A stretch of 64,000 bases of DNA from JAKFEE01 sp036675815 (GCA_036675815.1 JAKFEE010000004.1:4257-68256), one strand, 5' to 3'. Positions 1 through 10,327 are shown, counted from the stretch's first letter. Numbers and translations are program-made. Notes: generated by a model not told the origin, from the letters alone.

Positions 1-48
1 AGCTCGTTCGGCTGGCGGTGCCGCCGTTGCGACAGACAAGGCGGAGTC

Positions 49-1071
49 ATGCTCGTGCTTCAGAAGAACTGGCAAGAACTGATCAAACCCAGCAAGCTCC
101 AGATCGAGCCGGGGGACGATCCGGCGCGCATTGCCAACCTTGTCGCCGAACCGCTCGAGCGTGGCTTCGCCATGACCTTGGGCAACGCGCTGCGGCGCGT
201 GCTGCTGTCGTCGCTGCAGGGCGCGGCGGTGTCGGCGATCCAGATCGAGGGCGTGCTGCACGAGTTCTCCTCGATTCCCGGCGTGCGCGAGGACGTCACC
301 GATCTCATCCTCAACATCAAGAGCATGGGCCTGCGCATGCACGGCGACGGGCCGAAGCGCATGCATCTGCGCGCAACCGGCCCCGGCGAGGTGACCGCCG
401 GCATGATTGAGACCGGCCACGACATCGAGATCATGGATCGTGATCTGGTGCTGTGCACCCTCGACGAGGGCGCCACCCTGAACATGGAACTGACCGTCAG
501 CACCGGGAAGGGCTATGTGGCGGCGTCGCAGAACCGCGCCGAGGATTCGCCGATCGGCCTGATCCCGATCGACGCCATCTTCTCGCCGGTGCGCAAGGTT
601 GCCTACAAGGTCGAGAACACCCGCGTCGGCCAGGTGACCGACTACGACAAGCTCGGCATGCACATCGAGACCAACGGCGCCGTGACGCCCGAGGACGCGG
701 TGGCGCTGGCGGCGCGCATCCTGCAGGACCAGTTGCAGCTGTTCATCAACTTCGAGGAGCCGCAGGCGGCCGGCGAGGAAGAGAAGCGCGAGGAGCTGCC
801 GTTCAACAAGAACCTGCTGCGCAAGGTCGACGAGCTCGAACTGTCGGTGCGTTCGGCCAACTGCTTGAAGAACGACAACATCATCTACATCGGCGATCTG
901 GTGCAGAAGACCGAGGCGGAGATGCTCCGCACCCCGAACTTCGGCCGCAAGTCGCTGAACGAGATCAAGGAAGTGCTGGCCCAGATGGGCTTGCACCTCG
1001 GCATGGAAAACCCCAACTGGCCGCCGGAGAACATCGAGGAGCTGGCCAAGAAGTTGGAGGAGCCCTACTAG
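49..1071 (+). CDS. rpoA: DNA-directed RNA polymerase subunit alpha
   Basis: Alpha subunit of RNA polymerase; its N-terminal half dimerises to nucleate core assembly and its C-terminal domain contacts UP elements and activators. The 340-residue product has the usual length. The N-terminal domain covers about residues 1-235 (NALRRVLLSS near the start is typical), followed by an acidic linker (EEEKREEL) and the C-terminal domain with the conserved NFGRKSLNEIKEVL helix. The start follows a GGAG ribosome site seven bases upstream. It is followed by rplQ, the standard end of the bacterial alpha operon, although 234 bases separate the two here and contain a palindromic repeat. Identification is very secure. 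Confidence 0.98.
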   Translation: MLVLQKNWQELIKPSKLQIEPGDDPARIANLVAEPLERGFAMTLGNALRRVLLSSLQGAAVSAIQIEGVLHEFSSIPGVREDVTDLILNIKSMGLRMHGDGPKRMHLRATGPGEVTAGMIETGHDIEIMDRDLVLCTLDEGATLNMELTVSTGKGYVAASQNRAEDSPIGLIPIDAIFSPVRKVAYKVENTRVGQVTDYDKLGMHIETNGAVTPEDAVALAARILQDQLQLFINFEEPQAAGEEEKREELPFNKNLLRKVDELELSVRSANCLKNDNIIYIGDLVQKTEAEMLRTPNFGRKSLNEIKEVLAQMGLHLGMENPNWPPENIEELAKKLEEPY

Positions 1072-1082
1072 GGGCATGAGGG

Positions 1083-1210
1083 TCATCACAGAGGCACAGA
1101 GACACTTTTTCCGTCATGCCCGCGAAGCGGGCATCCAGTCCGGAGGTCTCAGGAATGGACCTCCCGCTTTCGCGGGAGTGACGGCAAAAAGCTCTGTGTC
1201 TCTGTGATGA
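1083..1210. repeat. Palindromic repeat with long outer arms (family A, copy 1)
   Basis: An imperfect inverted repeat of about 128 bases fills the rpoA-rplQ gap. Outer arms read TCATCACAGAG...GACAC and GTGTCTCTGTGATGA; inner arms carry CGTCATGCCCGCGAAGCGGGC and its partner CCCGCTTTCGCGGGAGTGACGG. The inner part resembles three other elements at 40.4 and 51.3-51.5 kb. It could form a large hairpin in the mRNA between the two genes. Confidence 0.75.
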
Positions 1211-1305
1211 ATTCGTTTTCGTTCCCCGCCGTACCGGCCTTCGGGCATTGGCGCGCGGGTTTCGCCATCGGTCGCGTGCGCGCGGCCAAACCCAAGGAGT
1301 GAGCA

Positions 1306-1737
1306 ATGCGTCACGGTATGTCCGGCCGTAAGCTGAATCGCACGTCGCAGCATCGCAAGGCGATGTTCAGCAACCTGGCCTGCGCCCTGTTCAAGCACGA
1401 GCAGATCAACACCACCCTGCCCAAGGCCAAGGACCTGCGCCCGATCGCCGAGAAGTTGATCACCCTGGGCAAGCGCGGCGACCTGCATGCCCGCCGTCAG
1501 GCCTTCGCCCTGCTGCGCGACGACGCCGTGGTCAAGAAGCTGTTCGAGGTGCTCGGCCCGCGCTACAAGGACCGCAATGGCGGCTACACCCGCGTGCTCA
1601 AGGCCGGCTTCCGCTACGGCGACGCCGCGCCGATGGGCCTGATCGAACTGGTGGAGCGCGACCTCGCCGCCAAGGGGCTGGATTCCGGCCCGACCATGAA
1701 GACCGGCGACGAGGTCGAGGCCGAGGAGAAGGCGTAA
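1306..1737 (+). CDS. rplQ: 50S ribosomal protein L17
   Basis: Large-subunit ribosomal protein L17, 143 residues. The N-terminus MRHGMSGRKLNRTSQHRKAM is the family signature, and the body (NLACALFKHEQINTTLPKAK) is equally typical. The acidic C-terminal tail is an extension common in alphaproteobacteria. The start follows AAGGAGTGAGCA. It is the last gene of the alpha operon: a strong terminator lies 26 bases downstream. Confidence 0.98.
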   Translation: MRHGMSGRKLNRTSQHRKAMFSNLACALFKHEQINTTLPKAKDLRPIAEKLITLGKRGDLHARRQAFALLRDDAVVKKLFEVLGPRYKDRNGGYTRVLKAGFRYGDAAPMGLIELVERDLAAKGLDSGPTMKTGDEVEAEEKA

Positions 1738-1762
1738 GCCTCGCTCGGCGGCAACGAACATG

Positions 1763-1789
1763 AAGGGCGGCCCGCGGGCCGCCCTTTTT
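1763..1789 (+). terminator. Rho-independent terminator after rplQ
   Basis: A perfect GC-rich stem, AGGGCGGC...GCCGCCCT, is followed directly by TTTTT. It lies 26 bases after the rplQ stop and closes the ribosomal operon. Confidence 0.9.
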
Positions 1790-1807
1790 CGTATCTGCGG
1801 TATGGGG

Positions 1808-1996
1808 CTAATCCAAGGGCACCTGCCAATCCTCGGCCGGTACGATGGAAACCGCGGTCGACGGCGGGGCCAGCGGCGCGAGCGGGACGACGGCGGGATC
1901 GTACACATACTCGCCGATGGGGCTGACGAAGCCTTGCGACGTGCCGCAGGCGCCGACGGTGAGGGCCAGGGCCGCGGCCATCAGAATGCGCCTCAT
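1808..1996 (-). CDS. Small putative lipoprotein
   Basis: A 62-residue protein of unknown function. A signal sequence (MRRILMAAALALTVGAC) ends in a lipobox with Cys17, so it is predicted to be lipid-anchored in the envelope. The mature part is short and proline- and alanine-rich and ends EDWQVPLD. The start is supported by a GAAGGA ribosome site. It resembles in design, not in sequence, the small lipoprotein near 27.3 kb. It is convergent with rplQ. No function can be assigned. Confidence 0.7.
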   Translation of the reverse strand: MRRILMAAALALTVGACGTSQGFVSPIGEYVYDPAVVPLAPLAPPSTAVSIVPAEDWQVPLD

Positions 1997-3309
1997 TGCG
2001 CTGTTCCTTCTTTTCCACCCATCTCTGAGCATGGGGACCGGCGAAGCGCCGACAAGGGTCTTTCCCCGGCTGCGCCATTGCCTCGTGCGGGAGTTGTATC
2101 TGGTGCGTCCGGGGCTCTCGCATGGCCGAGGGGACCAACTCCGCCCGTTCATGCTAGACTGGCCGTTCGGGCGAGGGCGGAGCAAGGGGATGGAACGGCG
2201 CGCCGACGCGGCCGGGATGGTGCTGCTGCTGGCCCTCGCGCTGGCCCTGGCGGGGTGCGTCGGCGGCCCGGGCGGCGAGGATTTGCGCCTGCTGGCCGAT
2301 CTTGGTGCCGCCGGCCGGGGCGAGGCGGCGGGCGCAGCGCGCACCGAGATCGCCTATGTGGTGGCGGGGCGGCGGCGGCTGGCCGACCTCTACGAGCCCG
2401 CCGGCGGCGGTGCCGCATTGGTGCTGGTGCCGGGGGCGACGCCGCACGGCAAGGACGACTCCCGCGTCGTGGCCACCGCCGACGCGTTGCGGCGCGCCGG
2501 CTTCCGCGTGCTGGTGCCGCAACTGGCATCCGGGCAGGCGCTGCGCCTGGGCCCGGCCGATGCCGATACCGTGGCCGATGCCATTGTCCACCACTCCCGC
2601 ACCGCTGCCGCCGCCGGCGTGATCGTCGTCGCCGCTTCGTATGCGGTGGGGCCGGCGATCATCGCCGCGCTCGATCCGGCGGCGTCGCCGTCGGTGCGCC
2701 TGCTGGTCGGCATCGGCGGCTATTACGACCTGGTCGAGGCGCTGACTTATCTCACCACCGGCTGCGCCCGGCCCGGGCCGGGGCAGCCATGGGCCTGCCG
2801 GCCGCCTTCGACCATCGGCAAATGGCAGTTCGCCCTGGGCAATGCCGACGGCCTGCCCGATCCCGCCGACCGCGGCCGCCTCGCCGCCATCGCCGCCCGG
2901 CATCTCGCCGGTGATGCCGCCGGCGCGGCGGCCCTTGTGCCGGGATTGGGGCCGGGCGGCGGCGCCGTTTACGCGCTGCTGGTCAATGCCGATCCAAATG
3001 CGGTGCCGGGGCTGGTGGCGCGCTTGCCGGCCGGGTTGCGCGCCGACCTCTTCGCCCTCGATCTGCGCCGGCACGATCTCAGCCACCTATCGGCCCCGGT
3101 GGTGCTGGTTCACGGCCGGGACGACCCCATCATCCCGGTAGCGCACAGCGTCGCCCTGGCCCAGGCCATCGGCGGCGGCACCGAGTTGTACCTGCCCGAT
3201 CGCTTGGCACACGTGGCTCTCGGCCCCGATGGCGCCGACCTGGCGTTGCTGCGCCGCGCCGCCCAGCGCCTGCTGGCCGAGCGCGACCGCATGCGGCAAG
3301 GCACCTGGG

Positions 3310-4199
<890 letters not shown>

Positions 4200-4203
<4 letters not shown>

Positions 4204-5120
4204 AGTCCCTGTGCTTGGCGCGGTGGCGACGGGTCGGAGGCGGAGGAGACCAGCAGGTGGTCGAGTACGCGATCCAGACTGTCCCGCCAATCGGGGGTGG
4301 CGATGCCGAATGTGGCCGTGATGCGCCGGCAGTCGAAGCGGGAGTTGGTTGGGCGCCGCGCCGGGCCCGGGTATTTGCCGCTGGTGATGGCGCGCAGGCC
4401 CGGGCAGCGGCCGGTGGCCGCCTGCAGCCGTGTAAAGATGTGCTCGGCGATGCCGTGCCAGGTGGTGGCGCCGGCGGCGGCGAAGTGATAGGTGCCCCAC
4501 GGTATGTCCGCGGTGGCCGCAAGGCGTGCGGCGATGGCGGTGATGGCGGCGGCGAGGTCGGCGGCGGCGGTGGGCGCGCCGTGCTGGTCGGCGACCACGG
4601 CGATGCTGTCACGCTCGCCGGCCAGGCGCAGCATGGTCTTGACGAAATTGCGGCCGTGGCTGCCGTAGACCCATGAGGTGCGCAGGATGATGTGCCGCGG
4701 CCAAGCAGCGCGGACGGCGGCCTCGCCGGCGGCCTTGCTGGCGCCGTAGACGCCGAGTGGTCCGATCGGATCATCCTCGTCGTAGGGCGCCGGCTTGGTG
4801 CCGTCGAAGACGTAGTCGGTGGAGACGTGGATCAGCGGCACGCCGCCCCGAGCGCAGGCGGCGGCGAGATGGGCCGGTCCGTCGCGGTTGGCGGCGAAGG
4901 CGGCCTCGGGCTCGCTCTCGGCCCTGTCGACGGCGGTGTAGGCGGTGGCGTTGACCACCAGGTCTGGTGCTTGTGCCGCCAGTGCCGCGGCGACGCTCGT
5001 GGCATCGGTGACGTCGATCTGCGGCCGCGCCAGCCCGATCAACCGCGCCGCCGCCGGCCAGGCGGCGTGCATCAGTTCATGGCCGAGCTGGCCGCGACTG
5101 CCGAGGACGAGGACGTTCAT
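4200..5120 (-). CDS. rfbD: dTDP-4-dehydrorhamnose reductase
   Basis: NADPH-dependent reductase making dTDP-L-rhamnose, the last step of the pathway. It has a Rossmann motif near the start (LVLGSRGQLGHEL), the short-chain dehydrogenase signature STDYVFDGTK and the catalytic YGASK. Its length of 306 residues matches the family. The start MNVLVLG at 5120 overlaps the rfbB stop by ATGA, and its own stop overlaps the rfbA start the same way, so the three are translationally coupled. Confidence 0.96.
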
Positions 5121-6178
5121 GCCGGCTGCGCCGTCCGGCCCAGACGCTGGCCCTGGTAGGAGCCGTCGCGCACCGCCTGCCACCACGGGCGATTGGCGAG
5201 ATACCATGCCACTGTCTTGCGTAGGCCTGACTCGAAGCTTTCCAGCGGCTGCCAGCCGAGATCGCGGCGGATCTTGCCGGCGTCGATGGCATAGCGCTTG
5301 TCGTGGCCGGGTCGGTCGGCGACGAAGGTGATCAGCCGCGCGCGCGGGGCGCCGATCGGGTGCATCTCATCGAGCAGGGCGCACAGGGTGCACACCACGG
5401 CGAGGTTGCTGCGCTCGCTGCCGCCGCCGATGTTGTAGCTCTGGCCGATGCGGCCCTGGTCCAGCACCAGACGCAGGGCGCGGGCGTGGTCCTCGACATA
5501 GAGCCAATCGCGCACGTTGTCGCCGCTGCCGTAGATCGGCAGCGGCTCGCTGGCCAGGCCCTTGAGGATCATCAGCGGGATCAGCTTCTCGGGGAATTGG
5601 TAGGGGCCGTAGTTGTTCGAACAGTTGCTCAAGACCACTGGCAGGCCATAGGTCTCATACCAGGCTCGCACCAGATGGTCCGAGGCGGCTTTGCTGGCCG
5701 AATAAGGCGAGTTGGGGCTGTAGGCGGTGGTTTCGGTGAACAGGCCCTTGGGGCCGAGCGAGCCGAACACCTCGTCGGTGGAGACGTGGTGGAAGCGAAA
5801 GGCGGCGCGCCGTTCGGCCGGCAGCGCCGTCCAGTAGGCGCGCGTCACTTCCAGCAGGCGATAGGTGCCGACGATGTTGGTCTCGATGAAGGCGCCCGGT
5901 CCGTCGATCGAGCGGTCGACATGCGATTCCGCCGCCAGATGCATCACGGCGTCGGGACGATGCTCGGCGAACACGCGACTCAGCGCGTCTGCGTCGCCGA
6001 TGTCGAGCGGGGCGAAGGCATAGCGGGAGTGGCCTCGCGTGCCGGGCAGCGAGGCGAGATTGGCGGCGTAGGTCAGCTTGTCGACGTTGATGACGAAGGC
6101 GTCGCTTTCGGCCAGGAGCTGGCGGACCACCGCCGAGCCGATAAAGCCGGCGCCGCCGGTGACGAGGATGCGCTTCAT
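5117..6178 (-). CDS. rfbB: dTDP-glucose 4,6-dehydratase
   Basis: NAD-dependent dehydratase converting dTDP-glucose to the 4-keto-6-deoxy sugar. MKRILVTGGAGFIGSAVVRQ is the classic N-terminus; HLAAESHVDRSIDGP, HVSTDEVFGSLG and YSASKAASDHLVRA are catalytic-region signatures. The 353-residue length is typical. I chose the start at 6178, whose ATG overlaps the rfbC stop as TGATG; an ATG two codons upstream is also possible. Confidence 0.96.
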   Translation of the reverse strand: MKRILVTGGAGFIGSAVVRQLLAESDAFVINVDKLTYAANLASLPGTRGHSRYAFAPLDIGDADALSRVFAEHRPDAVMHLAAESHVDRSIDGPGAFIETNIVGTYRLLEVTRAYWTALPAERRAAFRFHHVSTDEVFGSLGPKGLFTETTAYSPNSPYSASKAASDHLVRAWYETYGLPVVLSNCSNNYGPYQFPEKLIPLMILKGLASEPLPIYGSGDNVRDWLYVEDHARALRLVLDQGRIGQSYNIGGGSERSNLAVVCTLCALLDEMHPIGAPRARLITFVADRPGHDKRYAIDAGKIRRDLGWQPLESFESGLRKTVAWYLANRPWWQAVRDGSYQGQRLGRTAQPA

Positions 6179-6744
6179 CACCATGCCCGCGCGCCAAACG
6201 TCTCGATCACGTCGGCCAGTCGCGGGTGCGCGCGGTCCTTGTCCGACAGGATCGCCGCCGTGGCGGCCACCGGCCAGTCGATGCCAAGCGCGGGGTCGTT
6301 CCACAGCAGGCCGCGATCGTGCTCGGGGGCGTAGAAGTCGGTCGTCTTGTAGGCGACCTCGGTATGAGACTCGAGGGTGCAGAAGCCGTGAGCGAAGCCG
6401 ATCGGCACCAGCACCTGGTTCCAATCGGCGGCGCTGATGATGGTGCTGACGTGTCTGCCATAGCTGGGCGAGCCCCTGCGGAGGTCCACCGCCACATCGA
6501 GGATGGCGCCCCGCACCACGCGCACCAGCTTGTGCTGGGCGTAGGGCGGGAGCTGGAAATGCAGGCCACGCACGGTGCCGGCCGTGGCCGACAAGGAATG
6601 ATTGTCCTGCACGAAATCAAAATCGAGTCCGGCGGCACTGAAGCTGCGTCGGCTGTAGGTCTCCGAGAAGAATCCACGATCATCGCCGAACTTCCTCGGA
6701 CGGATCATCTTGACGTCGGGAATGGCTAGCGGGACGACTTCCAT
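6178..6744 (-). CDS. rfbC: dTDP-4-dehydrorhamnose 3,5-epimerase
   Basis: Epimerase that inverts C3 and C5 of dTDP-4-keto-6-deoxyglucose. The cupin protein of 188 residues shows the conserved FVQDNHSLSATAGTVRGLHF and KLVRVVRGAILDVAVDLR, and the GFAHGF loop. The start MEVVPLAIPDV follows a GAGAGG ribosome site and is where family similarity begins. It is the first gene of the rhamnose operon rfbCBDA. The set is complete, so the strain can make the rhamnose donor for O-antigen or exopolysaccharide, although no glycosyltransferase lies next to it. Confidence 0.95.
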   Translation of the reverse strand: MEVVPLAIPDVKMIRPRKFGDDRGFFSETYSRRSFSAAGLDFDFVQDNHSLSATAGTVRGLHFQLPPYAQHKLVRVVRGAILDVAVDLRRGSPSYGRHVSTIISAADWNQVLVPIGFAHGFCTLESHTEVAYKTTDFYAPEHDRGLLWNDPALGIDWPVAATAAILSDKDRAHPRLADVIETFGARAW

Positions 6745-6955
6745 CGGCGCCTCTCGGGGGAATGCAATACTGGGATCGTCGTGGCGGAAGACATTGGCAT
6801 CTGGTGTGCCATGGCAGGGTTGCCGGCGGCAAGAACCCAGCCGCGCTGAGGGCCGTGACATCATTGTGTTACGGCAGGGCGACGTAAAGTAACTTGACTA
6901 ACGTGCGGCGATCCCCACATCGGCGTTTGCAGCCTTAACCAATCAGAGGGAGAGC

Positions 6956-8044
6956 ATGACCGAGACCGCTGCCGCCCTGTTCCAGCCTTATCGGCTGGGG
7001 TCGATGACGCTGGCCAACCGCATCGTCATGGCGCCGTTGACCCGCAACCGCGCCGCCGCCGGCAACGTGCCGACGCCGCTGATGGCCGAATACTACGGCC
7101 AGCGCGCCGGCGCCGGGCTGATCGTCGCCGAGGCGACGCAAATCTGCCCCGAGGGCCAGGGCTATATCGATACCCCCGGTATCCACTCCGATGCCCAGGT
7201 CGCCGGCTGGCGCCAGGTGACGCGGGCGGTGCGCGAGCGCGGCGGACGCATCTTCCTGCAGCTATGGCATGTCGGGCGCGTCTCGCACGTGTCGCTGCAG
7301 CCGGGCGGACAGGCGCCGGTGGCGCCCTCGGCCATCGCCGCCCAGGCCAAGACCTTCATCGCCGGTGGCTTCGCCGAGGTCTCGGCGCCGCGGGCGCTGC
7401 GCCTCGACGAGATCCCCGGCATCGTCGCCGCCTATCGCCGTGCCGCCGCCAGCGCCGTCGCCGCCGGCTTCGACGGCGTCGAGGTGCATGCTGCCAACGG
7501 CTATCTGATCGAGCAGTTCCTCAAGGACGGCGCCAACCGGCGCGACGACGCCTATGGCGGCAGCATCGAGAACCGCAGCCGCTTCCTCGCCGAAGTGATG
7601 GCGGCGGTGTGCGACGGGATCGGCGGCGAGCGCGTCGGCGTGCGGCTGTCGCCGGTGAGCCCGGCCAACGGCATCAGCGACAGCGATCCCCGCCGGCTCT
7701 ACGACCATGTCATCGCGCGCCTGAATGCCATCGCCCCGGCCTACATCCACGTCATCGAGGGGGCGACCGGCGGGCCGCGCGACGTCGATCCCGCCTTCGA
7801 CTTCACCGCCCTGCGCCGCGCCTTCCGCGGCACCTACATCGCCAACAACGGCTACGACCGCGGCCTTGCCGCCCAGGCCCTTGCCGCAGGCACCGCCGAC
7901 CTGGTCGCCTTCGGCAAGCCGTTCATCGCCAATCCCGACCTGGTCGAGCGCCTGCGTCACGGCGCCGCCCTCAATCCGCCTGACAAAGCCACCTTCTATG
8001 GCGGCGGTGCCAAGGGCTATGTCGATTATCCGGAACTGACGTAG
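6956..8044 (+). CDS. Old yellow enzyme family NADH:flavin oxidoreductase
   Basis: FMN-dependent ene-reductase of the old yellow enzyme/NemA family, reducing activated C=C bonds or nitro compounds with NAD(P)H. The 362-residue barrel protein begins LFQPYRLGSMTLANRIVMAP and carries LQLWHVGRVSH, the substrate-binding EVHAANGYLIEQFL and the GSIENRSRF signature. The start follows a GAGGGAGAG ribosome site. It stands alone between the rhamnose operon promoter region and the hemerythrin gene. The physiological substrate is unknown. Confidence 0.93.
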   Translation: MTETAAALFQPYRLGSMTLANRIVMAPLTRNRAAAGNVPTPLMAEYYGQRAGAGLIVAEATQICPEGQGYIDTPGIHSDAQVAGWRQVTRAVRERGGRIFLQLWHVGRVSHVSLQPGGQAPVAPSAIAAQAKTFIAGGFAEVSAPRALRLDEIPGIVAAYRRAAASAVAAGFDGVEVHAANGYLIEQFLKDGANRRDDAYGGSIENRSRFLAEVMAAVCDGIGGERVGVRLSPVSPANGISDSDPRRLYDHVIARLNAIAPAYIHVIEGATGGPRDVDPAFDFTALRRAFRGTYIANNGYDRGLAAQALAAGTADLVAFGKPFIANPDLVERLRHGAALNPPDKATFYGGGAKGYVDYPELT

Positions 8045-8253
8045 CGGTGTGAGCTTGCGGCAATATTGCGGAAATAAATGGCAGGCTGTTATTGTTTGGG
8101 GATTGGCCAAGGGCAAGACAACAGCAAGTTGTCGATGCTGTCGTGAACGCAGCTATTTCTGGTGATGCCCTGCGCATTCTGGATGGGTAAGGTCGTGTCC
8201 TTGAATGTCACCTCTGCGTCGTCTACATTAGGTACGAAAGGCGGCGTAGTCGA

Positions 8254-8826
8254 ATGACACAATTTGCAACGGCGAGCGTCGAGTGCCCGCACTGCCGGGA
8301 ACTGGCGCCGCAGCGGGTCGTGCAGCAACCAGGGCACGACGCGCTGTTGTGGTGCGAGCTTTGCTTTCGGGTGACGATCGCCCATAGGAACCTGTCGCTG
8401 CCGATCGATCCGCTGGCCTTGTCGCCGGCGCTGAGCGTCGACGTCGCCGAGCTCGATGCCGACCACGAACGCTTGATCGACATTCTGAACGATGTGCACG
8501 CCGCGGCGAAGGCCGGCCGGCGCGATGATTTGAAGGCGCTCACCGGCCATTTGCTCGATGAACTCATGTTGCATCTGGAGCGCGAGGAGGCGCTGCTGAG
8601 GGCGTGGACGTTCCCCGGATTGGACGAGCATCAGGATCAGCACGGCGCCATGCATGACAGGATGCACGCGCTGGTCCAGGAGCTGCTTGCCGGCACCCGC
8701 GACGTCGCCGACATCGGGCGGTCGATGAAGTTCTGCCTGGTCGGCCACTTGGCGGACGACCTGAAATACAAAGACTTCCTAGGCGAGCGCCGCGGCCGCA
8801 ACGGGGTTCTCGGCTGGGTGGTGTGA
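8254..8826 (+). CDS. Hemerythrin-domain protein with N-terminal zinc-ribbon-like motif
   Basis: A 190-residue protein with two parts. Residues 11-37 hold CPHC and CELC, a zinc-ribbon-like pair. Residues 65-175 look like a bacteriohemerythrin, with candidate iron ligands His71 (DADHERL), His107/Glu111 (HLERE), His126/His130 (HQDQH) and His165. The last acidic ligand is normally five residues after that His; here Asp168 and Asp169 sit three and four residues after it, so the site may be slightly altered. Hemerythrins bind oxygen or sense it through a di-iron centre. The fusion suggests a sensor or an adaptor, but that is inference. Confidence 0.8.
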   Translation: MTQFATASVECPHCRELAPQRVVQQPGHDALLWCELCFRVTIAHRNLSLPIDPLALSPALSVDVAELDADHERLIDILNDVHAAAKAGRRDDLKALTGHLLDELMLHLEREEALLRAWTFPGLDEHQDQHGAMHDRMHALVQELLAGTRDVADIGRSMKFCLVGHLADDLKYKDFLGERRGRNGVLGWVV

Positions 8827-8951
8827 CCCCGGTCAGGGTGGGCGGGCGCCTCCGCCGGGTACAGCACGACCGATGAGCGCATCAGCGCCCCCAGATCGGA
8901 GCCCTGCACGGCCAGCGCCCATTCCGGTGCCGTGGGGGACAGATGCTCCAT
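8827..8951 (-). pseudogene. Truncated remnant, possibly of a DUF6644-type membrane protein
   Basis: A short leftward reading frame starts at 8951 (MEHLSPTAPEWALAVQGSD) and continues GALMRSSVVLYPAE before losing all character at the 3' end of the hemerythrin gene. This fragment resembles the N-terminus of DUF6644 membrane proteins, which I recall as neighbours of DUF6152 genes. The family call rests on about 35 residues and is tentative. The rest of the gene is missing. Confidence 0.35.
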
Positions 8952-8981
8952 CGCCGGCCGCGTGCTCGCGCCCCGTGCCGC

Positions 8982-9330
8982 TCAGCGCAGCTCGAGCGTC
9001 TTGCCGCCGACGGTGATGCGTTCCGCCCGCATCTCGCCGTCGGTGACCTTGCTCGGATAGCCCTCGATACGCACCGGCGTGCCCACCGCCAGCATCTCGG
9101 GCACCAGGCCGCGGTTGCGCATGCGCGGCGGCGGCGCCAGCACGACATGCCAGCGCTTGCCCTGGCCCTCGACGATCAGGCTGCCGTGCGGGGTTTTCGC
9201 AGCCGAGCTCCAGCACCGGCGCCTCCACAACGAGCACCGTGTCGGCGTCGTAGCTGCCCCAGCCGTGATGCGCCGCCGCCGGCGTGGCCAGCACCGCGGC
9301 GCCGATGGCGATGATTGCGTGCCCGCGCAT
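8982..9330 (-). pseudogene. DUF6152-like periplasmic protein, frameshifted
   Basis: The N-terminal part has a signal peptide (MRGHAIIAIGAAVLATPAAA) and then HHGWGSYDADTV, as in DUF6152 proteins. After LELGCENP the reading frame changes: the matching continuation HGSLIVEGQGKRWHVVLAPP and the end AERITVGGKTLELR lie in the next frame and stop at 8982. One extra base in the run CCCCG near 9187-9193 explains the break. It is either a real pseudogene or a single sequencing error. A small secreted protein of about 115 residues would be restored. Confidence 0.65.
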
Positions 9331-9533
9331 GAGTCACCTCCTATCGCCGTCGCCAGGCATATGGGGACGGGGGCGGGATGGCCCACTGCCATGCTTTGAT
9401 GCAATGGCCATCCGCTTTAGGCGGTTCGGCTTATCCCCCGAATCTGTGCGCAAGCCTGTGGGTAAAAGTGGCTGAGCGCGGCACCGACAGGCTTCGCGGC
9501 CGTGCCTAAGGAAGAGGCACCACCGCCAGGGCG

Positions 9534-9559
9534 GGAGCAGGCGGCAAAGCGCCTGCTCC
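9534..9559 (-). terminator. Hairpin downstream of bluB
   Basis: A stem with arms GGAGCAG and CTGCTCC (extended by CGC/GCG) lies ten bases after the bluB stop on its transcript. There is no U-run, so its role as a terminator is uncertain. Confidence 0.35.
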
Positions 9560-9568
9560 GGCCGGCCT

Positions 9569-10327
9569 TCAGTCCAGTCGCTCGGCGACGAAGCGGCCGC
9601 TGGACACCGCCTGCTGGTCGGCGCGCAGGCGGTCGAGCAGGCCGGCGTCCTTGGCCGGGTTATCCCATCGTTCGAAATGGATCAGCTCGGCCAATGGCAG
9701 GCGCGGCCGCCAGCCGGCGGCTTCCAGCTCGGGGCGCTGGTGATATCCGCGGACCTTGCCGATGCACAGATAGGCGACCGGCACGATGCCTTTGGGAATC
9801 CCCAGGATGTCCTGCACCCGGCTGTTGTGGAAGATGCTCACCCAGCCGAGGCCGAGCCCCTCCGCCCGCGCCGCGAGCCACATGTTCTGCACGGCGCAGG
9901 CGACGCTGTAGAGGTCCATGGTGCGGATGTGGGTTCGCCCGATCACCGCGGGCCCGGCGCGGTCACGATCGCAGGTGATGCAGACGTTGACCGGGGCTTC
10001 GAGGATTCCCTCCAGCTTCAGCGACCGGTAGATCTGACTCTTGTCCTCGGAGAACATCAGCGCCGCCTCGGCGTTGGCCTCGAGGAAGGCGTCATGGACG
10101 CCCTTGCGCACGCCCCGGTCGCGCACGACGACGAAGCTCCACGGCTGCATGAAGCCGACCGAAGGCGCGTGATGGGCGGCCACCAGGATTCGGCTCAACG
10201 TCTCGTCGGGTACGGGATCCGGCAGGAACTCGCCGCGGGTGTCGCGGCGGGTCAATATCGCTCGATAGACGCCCTGGCGCTCGCTGGTGGGCAGAGGAAG
10301 GGCAGGCATGAGATTGGCAGCATCCAT
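9569..10327 (-). CDS. bluB: 5,6-dimethylbenzimidazole synthase
   Basis: Oxygen-dependent flavin enzyme that cannibalises FMNH2 to make 5,6-dimethylbenzimidazole, the lower ligand of vitamin B12. The 252-residue nitroreductase-fold protein shows the BluB-typical RRDTRGEFLPDPVPDE, HHAPSVGFMQPWSF and the GRTHIRTMDLYSVACAVQN region, and LGWVSIFHN near the end. A cobalamin riboswitch lies directly upstream on the same strand, which independently supports the call and shows that B12 represses it. No other B12 synthesis gene is in the window. Confidence 0.95.
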   Translation of the reverse strand: MDAANLMPALPLPTSERQGVYRAILTRRDTRGEFLPDPVPDETLSRILVAAHHAPSVGFMQPWSFVVVRDRGVRKGVHDAFLEANAEAALMFSEDKSQIYRSLKLEGILEAPVNVCITCDRDRAGPAVIGRTHIRTMDLYSVACAVQNMWLAARAEGLGLGWVSIFHNSRVQDILGIPKGIVPVAYLCIGKVRGYHQRPELEAAGWRPRLPLAELIHFERWDNPAKDAGLLDRLRADQQAVSSGRFVAERLD

